A DNA stretch of 64,000 nucleotides from NCBI GenBank assembly GCA_003339415.1, contig PDHQ01000074.1:1-64000 (forward strand). The letters run 5' to 3'. The position numbers and the translations under genes are program-made. Under the pieces are notes generated by a model that was given only the letters and a program-made list of their open reading frames with translations, was not told the origin of the DNA and ran no database searches. Shown here piece by piece: positions 1-11,245 of this stretch. Position 1 is the first letter of the stretch. Each line of letters opens with the position of its first letter. This DNA is from Ophiocordyceps camponoti-saundersi (nom. inval.). Lineage: Eukaryota; Ascomycota; Sordariomycetes; Hypocreales; Ophiocordycipitaceae.

Positions 1-407
1 TTCTTCTCTCGTTTTTTTTTTCTTATCTCCCCCCCTACCCCCTTCACCCCCCCCCTCTCTCCATACCTTACGTCATCCACGGCATACTCTTTTCCCGCCT
101 CTGGCCCTTCCCCCCCCCTCCCCCCCTCTCCTTTCTCTCTCTCTCTCTCTCTCTCTCCTTTCCCTCCTCACCGGTTCTCTCGTTTTGAAGGGGGGCGTGG
201 TTAGTCAGTCAAACTACTCCTCCCACCCAAAGGCCCCCCCGAAGGCCCACCTGGATCTAGCTATCCGTCCGCTCTTTCGCGCGTCTCCTCCCACATCTTC
301 CCGCAGAGAGAAAAAAAAAAAGACACACTTTCCCGCCCTCACCGCGCCGGCATATACCCTCGTCGTCGAAGCCTCTTTTTCACACAAACCTCGAGCAACC
401 AACAAAA
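1..407 (+). promoter_or_regulatory. Pyrimidine-rich promoter and 5' UTR of the TPT transporter gene
   Basis: This stretch is dominated by C and T, with runs of C and a (CT)n microsatellite at about 133-157. Such CT-rich tracts are common just upstream of highly expressed genes in filamentous ascomycetes. The start codon at 408 follows a favourable AACAAAA context. I see no clear TATA box and no separate gene; the reading frames here are low-complexity shadows. Confidence 0.5.
133..157. repeat. (CT)n microsatellite
   Basis: An uninterrupted run of CT dinucleotides lies inside the pyrimidine-rich upstream region of the transporter gene. It is probably length-variable. Confidence 0.9.
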
Positions 408-1803
408 ATGCCGTCCGAAGAGAAGAGTCGCATCTCGGGCGACGTCTCGCGCTCAGAGTCATCTCCGGCCCTGCCCACCGTCAATCCGATGGCAGAGAAA
501 TCGCAGCCTCAAAAGGCCGCACTGCACCCGGCTCTCTACGTCATGTGAGCAACGTCGAATTCCCTCCCCGTTGTCGAGACGCGATAAACTGACGCCGCTC
601 TCGCACACAGAACCTGGATCGGCTTCAGCTCCTCCGTCATCCTTTTCAACAAATGGCTCCTTGACACGCTCAATTTTCGTACGTGCAACGGGGCCGACCG
701 ACGCGTCCGCCCTCAGCTAACGCCTCCCCCTTCTCAGGCTACCCCGTCATTCTCACTACCTACCATTTGACCTTTGCCACAATTGTCACCCAGGTCATGG
801 CCCGCTGGACCACGCTGCTTGATGGCCGCAAGTCCGTCAAGATGACGGGTCGCGTCTATCTGCGTGCCGTCGTCCCCATCGGCATTTTCTTCAGCTTGAG
901 TCTGATTTGCGGCAATTTGACGTATCTATATCTCTCCGTTGCCTTTATTCAAATGCTCAAGGCCACCACTCCTGTCGCCGTTCTCATATCCGGCTGGACT
1001 CTGGGCGTGACGCAGCCGAATTTGAAGCAGTTTCTCAACGTCTCAGCGATCGTCGTCGGCGTCATCATCGCCTCCGTTGGCGAGATCCACTTCGTTCCCG
1101 TCGGCGTGCTCTACCAGATTGGAGGAATTATTTTCGAGGCCCTGCGCCTTACCATGGTTCAGCGGCTCTTGAGCTCTGCCGATTTTAAGATGGATCCCCT
1201 CGTCTCCCTCTATTACTTTGCTCCCATCTGCGCCGTTATGAACGGTGTTGTCGCCCTCATTTGGGAGTTCCCCAAGGTTTCCATGACGGATGTTTACAAC
1301 GTCGGCTTGTTCACCTTCTTCCTCAACGGACTCTGCGCCTTTATGCTCAACGTCTCCGTCGTCTTCTTGGTACGTTTTACCTCTTCTCGCATTAACCTAT
1401 GGACCCCTAACCCTCCCTATTACAGATTGGTAAAACATCGGCAGTCGTCCTCACTCTGTGCGGCGTCCTCAAGGACATCATGCTGGTGGCTGCCTCCATG
1501 GCTATCTGGGGCACCGAGGTCACGCCTCTGCAGTTTTTCGGCTACTCGATTGCCCTCGGCGGTATGGTCTACTACAAGCTTGGTTATGAGCAGCTCAAGG
1601 GATACATCGGCGAGGGCAACCGCCAGTGGGCCGAGTTTGGTGCTCGCAAGCCGGTTCTTCGCAAGATTGCCATCATCACCATGTCAGCCTTTGTGCTCTT
1701 CACATTTTTCGGCACCCTCGCTCCTACCTACGCTCCCAGCTATGACCCTACCAAACTCACCAACGAGGTCACAAGTCACTTTGGAAAGGCCCACGCTCAA
1801 TGA
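408..1803 (+). CDS. TPT/DMT-superfamily membrane transporter (triose-phosphate/nucleotide-sugar type)
   Basis: I read four exons, 408-544, 611-678, 738-1369 and 1426-1803, with GT-AG introns of 66, 59 and 56 nt, giving 404 aa. After a hydrophilic Ser/Pro-rich N-terminus of about 42 residues, the protein is hydrophobic throughout with some ten membrane segments. It shows fungal TPT-family signatures: FNKWLLDT at the end of the first membrane segment, YPVILTTYH across the exon 2/3 junction, LKATTPVAVL, and in the last third GKTSAVVLTLCGVLKD. Family members exchange phosphorylated sugars or nucleotide sugars in Golgi or ER membranes. The substrate here cannot be read from sequence. All three junctions keep the frame. 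The ATG at 408 is the first in frame. It converges on the eL27 gene downstream. Confidence 0.92.
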
Positions 1804-2445
1804 AAGCCCTTCGCGTTTGTCGCACTGAGGGCCGCATAGAGCCTACTTGAAAGTTGGTAAGGATGAAACGAGCGCATTTGGGCGTTACGGAATGGGCGTA
1901 TAGGCAATTTAGGAGGGCCGATTTTTCTTTGTTTTTTTCTCCCTTGTTTTTCTCCAATGTTGTGAGAGACTTGACCTACCGCCCAACTAGGTTCTGGTAC
2001 ATCACCAGCAATCTTGCAGGTGGTTTGAGGTCTGGCTCGCACGGCTGGGTCGCATAGGGGACAGGATGACAGTGGTGTAGGGATAGAGCTATCGCGCATT
2101 GCCGGCGAGCACGAGTCGCGAATAACACCACGAATGGTCTAATGTATCCTAGACAGCGCTGGGACATTGAATTACGCAGAGGTTGTCATGGTCACTGTTT
2201 TGACGGGCAGACTTGGGATTGCAAGGGGTAGCATTACACCTCAGTAGGACACACATATAGGCGTCTGGGGGAAGTGTGTATCGCGAGTATCGATGTTCCA
2301 CATGCACAGCCGTGAGATGAAGTGCGGAAGAAGAGAAGACAAAGATTCATGTTGAGCCCGCGAAGCAGGGTACCACAGTTGCCATATCTGATGATGTTAC
2401 GTCCTGCCTAAACTCCCGAAATCTGAATTGGAAAGGACGCCGTTT
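1804..2445. other. Convergent intergenic region (3' UTRs)
   Basis: This is the shared 3' region between the transporter (+) and eL27 (-). Composition is normal, several frames are broken, and I see no conserved gene or RNA. It should contain both polyadenylation regions. Confidence 0.5.
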
Positions 2446-3125
2446 TCAAAATCCTGGACAGAGAAGTTAGACATGAAGCATGAAGGCCGGGCACATGTCA
2501 CAAGGACGGGCGGTAACGCACTCAAAGGTGAGAAGAACCATCGGTTCTTGCCGCTGGTGTAGCGCTCCTCCAGCACCTTCTTGACAGTCTTCTTGGCGTC
2601 CTCGCGCTGGGAGACCTCCTTGAAGGTGTCGCCGGAGATGGTACCCTTGAGGCCCTCGAGCTCGAGCGTGTAGCGGGTAGGCATCAGGTGATTGTAGTTG
2701 ATGACCTTGATGAATGGCTTGATCTTGGACCGCTTCTCCTGACGGGCTTTAGACATGCGGCGGGTGATCTTGGACGGGTATCGCTCTATGCCGGCGACGA
2801 TGGCGTGGCCGAAGGGGTGCGGCTTGTTGCCGTTGTCCACGGGTTGGAGGATGACGACCTAGACGACAATGGGTCAATCTGGGTCCAGAGTCATTGCATT
2901 TTCATGAAGAACAAGATGCAATGTGAGAGTCGGAAGGATCGATTGAGGCGAAGTCGTCCAAACCATGATCTTGCCAGTATTTCGTCGTCGTCGCTCCATG
3001 CGTCGTGGTGTATAAAAGAGTTGAAGGGCAAAAAATAAAAACAAAGGGTCGTAGGGCCTCACCTTCTTTCCGGCATATCGGCCGCGAGTGATGATGGCGA
3101 CTCGGCCAACCTTGAGGAACTTCAT
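2446..3125 (-). CDS. RPL27: 60S ribosomal protein eL27
   Basis: On the minus strand I read three exons, 3063-3125, 2522-2858 and 2446-2453, giving 135 aa, close to the usual 136 aa of eL27. The protein begins [20 protein letters not shown], the KOW-domain start of eL27, and continues with [20 protein letters not shown] and [19 protein letters not shown]. It ends [11 protein letters not shown], matching the family terminus. The first intron is 204 nt, long for this locus and typical of ribosomal-protein genes; the second is 68 nt. The last exon is only 8 nt and supplies the second part of an Arg codon, Phe and the stop. The protein is a structural component of the large cytoplasmic ribosomal subunit. 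It diverges from NCE101. Confidence 0.96.
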
Positions 3126-3379
3126 CGTGTCCTGTTGCTCGGCTGAGTGTTGCTGTCTATCGGTAAGTCGGAGGTCGTCGGTTCGTTCGTGGGATTTGGA
3201 GCAAAATTTGGCGTTTGTGGGCTACCAACTCTGGGGCAAATAAGATGCACGTGACAAGTCACATGATAAGCCGTTGGACCCAGTGCAGCTTGGCAGGCCC
3301 AGCAAAGAGCTTCCTGCAAAAAGCCGCTCGATTACCAGATTTTGCGACGAATCTCGAGAGTATAGCGGAACCTTTGAAT
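3126..3379. promoter_or_regulatory. Bidirectional promoter between RPL27 and NCE101
   Basis: This 254-bp spacer separates two divergent start codons, so both promoters must lie within it. It includes the 5' UTRs. I cannot identify a specific factor site with confidence. Confidence 0.6.
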
Positions 3380-3622
3380 ATGCCGGCACCGACCTACATC
3401 ATCTCGCGGGTAGCGGATCCTGTATTTGCTATCTTCATCGGCATTTCCGCGGCGGTGACGCGCATCAACCGCGAGGAGAAGAGCAAGGGAAGAACGACGA
3501 GCGAGACGATCGAGACTGGGTTAAGGTATGGTGCACCAAGTCCTTCAAACACGGAGAGTGGCCGATGTTGAAGTTTCGCGCCCTTTTCTAGGCGAATAGG
3601 AATCCCCAAAAAATCGACCTAA
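3380..3622 (+). CDS. NCE101: NCE101-like small membrane protein (non-classical export family)
   Basis: Two exons, 3380-3525 and 3592-3622, joined across a 66-nt GT-AG intron, encode 58 aa. The protein starts MPAPTYIISRVADPVFAIFI and continues GISAAVTRINREEKSKGRT, ending RRIGIPKKST. An N-terminal SRVADPVFAIFIG membrane segment followed by a charged tail is the fungal NCE101 pattern. The yeast member (53 aa) was described in export of proteins lacking signal peptides; its molecular role remains poorly defined. The intron splits an Arg codon and the short second exon restores a basic C-terminus. The gene is too short for usual length cut-offs. It ends about 100 bp from the convergent TTC36-like gene. 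Confidence 0.85.
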
Positions 3623-3719
3623 TCGATTGTGTTTACTCTGCGATTTTACAATACGTCTTGTGCTGTCTCGTCTACTTTACCGTTTTTGTCTTCAATTATC
3701 TTCATCATCAGTGCGGAAA

Positions 3720-4517
3720 TCACGTCTCTGACGACGGCCCATACTCCCTCTGCATAGCTTCCCGGACAATCTGACCGCATAGCTTGGCTGTTGGGTTGAC
3801 GCTCACGGCCAAGCTCTTCGCGATCTCATTACCGTACCGGCCGCCGTAAGCCAGGTCGCGCGCCGCAGCCTCCTCAAAATCCAGCTTGGACCAGCTCGCC
3901 TCGGGTCGGGTCTCGACTAGGTCCAGTCGCCGGTGCGATAACATCTTGGACGTCTTGAGGTAGATGGCTGCACGCTGTGTATGCGCCATGGACAAGGTCC
4001 GTGCAGCCTGCGGCGAAAGAGGCGTGCTCATCGCAGCGGGCGAAAGGAGTTCGATGGACTGTTGCAGATCCTGCAGCGTCGTCGCTGCTGCCTGCCTCCT
4101 GTCAGACAGTTCGGGCTGCTCTATCAACGGCATTGGCATGCCGGTGGTGACGTCAAGCAACATCATGTCACCATAGAGTCGTCGGAGAACCTGCGCGCGA
4201 TTGTTTCTCGCGCTGGAATACCGAGGTTGGGCGGCGATGAGGTCGTCCAGTTGACTCAGGCATTCGCAATACCTCGTCACCGCCGTCTCCTGGGCATTCT
4301 CAGCGTGCGACTGGCTCAGTTCTGACTCGATGCTCTGGATGGATTTTATAATGGTGCGCTCTTTCTCGACCATGGACTCATATGTGGCTGGATCGGTGAC
4401 GTGCGGGTCCCGAGGAAGTGAATCATCGATGACAACATTCGCGGCCGGGTTAGACTCGGGGTCCTTGATCTTGTCCAGCACGTTGATATCGCGTGCGCTC
4501 AAGTTGACGCGAGCCAT
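3720..4517 (-). CDS. TTC36-like tetratricopeptide-repeat protein
   Basis: A single uninterrupted frame encodes 265 aa starting MARVNLSARDINVLDKIKDP. The N-terminal stretch with DPES and LPRDPHVTDP, the central TPR-like helix pair with SARNNRAQVLRRLYGD (about residues 102-117), and the C-terminal DFEEAAARDLAYGGRYGNEI followed by NPTAKLCGQIVREAM match the layout of TTC36 proteins. Those have three TPR units and a conserved NPxAxLCN-like end. The frame extends 29 codons upstream but only to TTG, so the ATG at 4517 is the first real start. A TATAT-like element at about 4614-4620 also fits that choice. TTC36-family proteins are probably scaffolds; animal TTC36 has been linked to HPPD stability, which is notable because HPPD is the divergent neighbour here. 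Confidence 0.85.
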   Translation of the reverse strand: MARVNLSARDINVLDKIKDPESNPAANVVIDDSLPRDPHVTDPATYESMVEKERTIIKSIQSIESELSQSHAENAQETAVTRYCECLSQLDDLIAAQPRYSSARNNRAQVLRRLYGDMMLLDVTTGMPMPLIEQPELSDRRQAAATTLQDLQQSIELLSPAAMSTPLSPQAARTLSMAHTQRAAIYLKTSKMLSHRRLDLVETRPEASWSKLDFEEAAARDLAYGGRYGNEIAKSLAVSVNPTAKLCGQIVREAMQREYGPSSET

Positions 4518-6638
<2,121 letters not shown>

Positions 6639-9368
6639 AGTCTCACCCTTTCTTCCTTCCCTTTTTTGGCCTCTTGTCGTTTAGCTTGCATTGGCGTCTG
6701 GTTTTTGAAGTTGATGAATGAGAGCAAAAGAAAGGGGAGAGGAGATAAAGAGGTCGTTAAGGGCTCGGTAGTACCGGCCTCGCGCAGCTTTATCGGTATG
6801 CACATACAACAAACACATGGGTGGGAAAATGAAGCCGCTTCCAGGTACATTACGGCATGAGCGAATGATGCATGGGATGGGAACTTGCTGGGACTAGGGG
6901 GCTTTTGAAGGTCGACGGTGCGTCGGAAGGGGTGAAGATACATGATGTTTCTCTTAGTTGGCTCTATGGCTATTAGGTCCCCCCTCTCCAACCCCCTAAG
7001 ACTATTAATGATACTGGGAAAAAGTAAAAGGAGGTTTACTTTATTGGTTTCGGCCAAGTTCCTCGAGGTGCGGTTGAATGGGAGCGGCAGAGCAGCATCC
7101 TTGTCACCTGACTAAGGCGCATGCTGGTTAACCTATAGGGTTCGGGTTCGGGTTGGAAGGTTTAGGGAGGTAACAAGGGGCATGATGGAAGAAGGGTAGG
7201 CAAGGAGAAGAGGAAATGATTACCGTTATCACCGTGCTGATTGATAATACAACAGTCGCGTATGACTGGTCCTGTTCGACTCTAGTGCTTGAAGCCTTGT
7301 CCGACCTACGGCTGCGGGTGTAATCAAGACTCTATCTAGTGCCGGCAGTGGCACGATGATTCCTAAGGCGCTGAAAGGGAGGGATTGTTCTCACTGGTTT
7401 GATGATTCGTCAGCTGCTTTCTTTTTTTACTTGTTTTACTTTGATTGGGTGGAGGGTTCTGATTTGGTTACTCAACTCTGTTCTTGCTGTCAGGGATGGT
7501 GAGAATCGTGCTGGGATGGCGGGAGGGGGCTGATCAAGATGAGGTGAATGCGATGGCGTCTTGTCAAGACTTGCAGCTGGTGAATCCTGCCTTTTCTCTC
7601 TCGAAGCCGGGTGATTGGATCTTGGATGGAAGATCAGAATACGATGGAAACATGGGCAGCGAGGTAGCAAGCTAGGAGTTAACGTCCGAAGAATATTAGC
7701 TATCATAACGACTCAAAATGATCCCCCCCCTCGCGACGAGAGAGCATGGTTGGCTCCAGATGTGTGCTGGTCATCGAGGAGCGCGCTTTCACGATAAATC
7801 AGCGGCGTCCGAACCAACTTGGAAGAAGCCTTGGCCTGCTGGACAAAGTGACACTGGTGATAGATACCGTTCGCCATCGGCAAGGCCGCCTTTCATTAGC
7901 CGAGGCTTCTACAGAGCTCGTCAATGGAAAGCAAAGAGAGAAACAAGACGCACGTGAGCCATTGGGTATCATCTCCAAGGTCTTGGCTGTGCGTCTTGCT
8001 TCTCTAGAGAGCTAGATGTCGGAGTCTGAAGACTTTGCTTGGGATCTGCGGTGGGTGTTACAACGGTCTTCTCTGGGTGGTAGGGTGGATTATCCGTGAT
8101 GAACGGGCTTCTATTGGATTCTCACGGACTCTCCCTTGGCTCTGTACTATACCATCTCTTCTGCCTGTTGCATTGATCGGACTTTCTGTGATGTTTATCT
8201 GGACGGAGTCTTGTCTTCTGCCGCCTCACTTACATGTGTTCACAGCCAGGCCTGCGGTGTAGGCATCGAGACCACGTGTCCCATGACAGATGGGATGAAC
8301 AAAGTCCCTGCCCAAGTCGTGAATATTGCAGTGCGAATTATAGAAGAACAACGAAGAACAACGAAGAAAGAAGACTCAGGCCACCAACGGGGACAGGGGT
8401 CAGCTTATGGGTGTTAAGCCCCCAACGGGGGGTCACCTTTTACGGTCATGGGATTTCTTTGAGGTTGCCTTGGGTCGCCTCGACTGGCCAACGGTAGAAC
8501 CATCACAGCCTCTCCTTCGACGACAACTACGACGGCTCTACCTTGCCATGAGCGTAGTGGTCTCTACGGAGTATAGCTGACATTCTGATTCGTAGTTACA
8601 ACACGTAACTACTGATAGTTGAACGACATCTCTAACCCATTGTTTCCCTTATTATGCAGAGGCCAAATCAGGATATGGGTACATACATAGGAAGGTTGTT
8701 ACGATTGCAGGATACTTTCAAGAATATGAGTCACCTGTAAAACGACACGGCATAGTAAAAGATAACGACCTTGCCTCCCCCTGGTTACCATCCTCAACAG
8801 TGTGCAGAGATGTGTAGGCATGTACATCACCTCTGCCAAAACTTCCTGTGAAGGATCGCAACTTCTGCCTACCGGCGACCTCGAATGCGGCCAAAGAGTC
8901 ACACCTGGCATCAATCTGGCCCGGCTCTGGTTGAGTCTCGTGAACAAGGGCTCAAGTGCTTCGATGGATGCCTGCCCAAGTGAATGTTTTCTACTTGTAA
9001 GTTCTCTGGATATAAAGATTCCCTCCCCTATCTGAGCTGAACTTGATCTTGTGAAATCACGGTTACACTTCTGAATGAGCTTCGACAAAGATGTGTAAAT
9101 ATCTCGACGAGACATACTATCACTTGAGCTGTCGAAAATCCGGCGCCAAACATACATATGTCCATCGACATTGGACAGTATGCCAGAGAGCCATGGCATG
9201 GGGCCACTTCTGTCCTCATCCCGAACCAGAAAGAGACGGAACCGGAAGGATAATCGTTCTTGGATCCGTGAGACGGCCTGGAGATTGTCCGCTGTGCCCA
9301 CCAAGGCTTGCCCGCTCTCCTACCTGACCTACTTAAACGACTAAGGATGTAAGTTGAAAATGCGCACC
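6639..9368. other. Long intergenic region without a supported gene
   Basis: About 2.7 kb lie between the HPPD stop and the 3' end of the kinase-like gene. I see short open frames at 7484-7675, 7746-8015, 8136-8417 and, on the minus strand, 8699-9304. None shows recognisable motifs and several begin at TTG. Two repeated CCAACGGGG words occur at about 8382 and 8420, and a GGGTTCGGGTTCGGGTT run at about 7138-7155. A non-coding RNA or an unknown small gene cannot be excluded. Confidence 0.4.
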
Positions 9369-10299
9369 TCATTTGCGATACATGTACCTGATCAGCCATG
9401 CAATAGGCAGCGTGGCCAAGAGAGCGATTGCGACAGGGGAACGTTGAACCGAGAAGATGCGTGTGTGCTTGTCCTTGGATATATGATGGCTGTTTTGCTC
9501 TGAGTCTTGTTAGCTCGAGATTGTTTGTATCAAGCTGAAAGCAAGGGACAATACCTTGTTTGATATCCCCCGATACGTCTTCCAAGATGCCGTATTGCCC
9601 GTTCCAGCACTTGGAAATCACCGTGCCCAGTGCCGGCACATGATCCAGTGGTGGGAAACGCCCCTGTCTGAACAAGGTCTCAACCTCCCAATACTCCATT
9701 CCGTCAAAAGGCCGAGAACCCGTCATCATCTCGTACAGGGTCGAACCCAAGGCAAAGATTTCCTGCTCTATCGAAACGGATTCATCGTCCGGGAGGCTGT
9801 GGGCAGTCTCATACGCAGTTAAGAATGGCGATCCATCGATGGACGAACCCACAAAGTTGCCGAGCTTAGCATTGAGCGCTTCATCTAAGAAGATGTTGTT
9901 GCATGATATATCACCATGAACAACCCCTTTGGACTGGATGAAGATTACGGCGCTGGCAAGCTGCTCTGCCCAACGAAGGCGAGCCTGTAGAGGGGTGTCA
10001 TGATGGCCGTGTCTCGCGTAGTATTGTCTGATGGAGCCATTCGGCGCGAACTGGAGAAGCACAGTCTTCCCGTCCAAGACGCCGTAGAAGGGAAGGATAG
10101 CATCGTGACAGCCGGTATCGGGACGCTTCAGGCGCTCGTATACGGCGATTTCCCTCTCTCGCAACTGAGGCTCTTTGGACAAGAAGCACTTGGCTACCGC
10201 GTCGAATCGGAAGACCCAATATCCGAAGCCATAGCTGACTCTATCGTTGTCCAGTATGCTATTGGGAACCTCGAGCGTGTCTTCAGTGAATAGTGACAT
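9369..10299 (-). CDS. Kinase-like protein with C-terminal transmembrane anchor; probable pseudokinase
   Basis: Two exons, 9555-10299 and 9369-9499, joined across a 55-nt GT-AG intron with branch-like GCTAAC, give 291 aa. The first 248 residues form a small protein-kinase fold: AVAKCF with the candidate ATP lysine (37), EREIAVYERL as helix C, HGDISCNNIFLD (about 128-139) as catalytic loop, and SIEQEIFALGSTLYEMMTG (about 176-194) as helix F. HRD is HGD, common in this fungal group. The DFG position reads GNF (Asn148 instead of Asp), so metal binding is doubtful. No clear glycine loop is visible. After splicing, the tail contains SPVAIALLATLPIAWLIRYM just before the stop, a single membrane anchor with basic flanks. 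Without the intron the frame runs on for 423 aa of non-conserved sequence, which argues for splicing. Substrate and pathway are unknown. Confidence 0.75.
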
Positions 10300-11245
10300 G
10301 ATATGAAGATGAACGGATGAGATTTGAGGGCGTAGAGACGGAAATTAGAGACTGATCTTATGGTCCTTTGAGGATCATCTTTGATCCGCAGAGGTGCCAC
10401 GATACGTCTGTAGGTAGGTAGGTGACGGGACTCTCTCTAAAAGGCAATGTCCGTACAGGGATATGACAACCGTCAGCACATTACTACTCCAAAATGACGT
10501 CGACGGCACGGCTATTTCCCGTTTCTGAACCATAATCCGCCTTCTCTATGGGCATCCATCTCTGGTTGGCGCTTGGTGGTCCAATCCGCTTTCTTCCTAC
10601 CCATCGATTCGTGATGGGGAGGATGCTCTGAAAGTCCAGGCTCGGAAGAGGTTGAGCATCTTGTTGGCGGCTGAAAAGAAGGCGTCAGCTCGTGATGACG
10701 GCTTGCAGAACGTTACACGGACTGTTGGCTGCCTCAATATGAAAGTATGTACACCCGCACAGTCTAGGGCGTTTCATGGTCCATCTTCAACCTCCTCCTA
10801 GCATTGTCTAGAAACAGATGACCAGTCATCTACGCGAGGCCATGGCAACTATCCAGGCGGTCAATGGCTTCCCAACAGCAGCAGATGGCCCCAATCAACG
10901 CTGCAGGAAGCATGAAACGAAAGGTCTGAAGGGGCTACATTAAGCTCTAGTTTATGTATCTCTTCTTTCTGGTGTACATACATGTGTTGTCAAAGCCACC
11001 GGTACAGGCCCACGAGCCGCCTGAATTAATGGCAGCATCTTTTTAGGGCTACTTTACAGTTACACAGTATTCTAAAATGCCTACCCTTGTTCAGTCACAG
11101 CCTTCAGCCTCGTTCCGCCCTGTCTCAGATAGAGGGGACGCAAGTTAACCGTCGCCGAGTCACTACTGCCTACGAAAGTTATCCCATCTCTTCTCCATAT
11201 ACACATGCCGCTAACTTGAAAGACTTGATTTCGTTGCAGTCCAAA
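10300..11245. other. Divergent intergenic region with a short uORF
   Basis: This region separates the kinase-like gene (-) from the Hsp70-like gene (+). An ATG at 11077 opens a 23-codon frame ending at TAA 11146-11148, upstream of and out of frame with the Hsp70-like start at 11246. It would act as an upstream ORF if it lies in the transcript. Nothing else is recognisable. Confidence 0.4.

Noticed and set aside
185..592. Plus- and minus-strand frames over the 5' end of the transporter gene
   Set aside because: They overlap the real first exon in other frames and are low complexity.
8699..9304. Minus-strand frame of 201 aa downstream of the kinase-like gene
   Set aside because: It begins at TTG, has no recognisable domain, and lies in the probable 3' UTR. 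It remains possible but unsupported.
9028..9368. C-terminal extension of the kinase-like protein to 423 aa
   Set aside because: The sequence after residue 248 is not kinase-like; a 55-nt intron with good splice sites gives a short membrane-anchored end instead.
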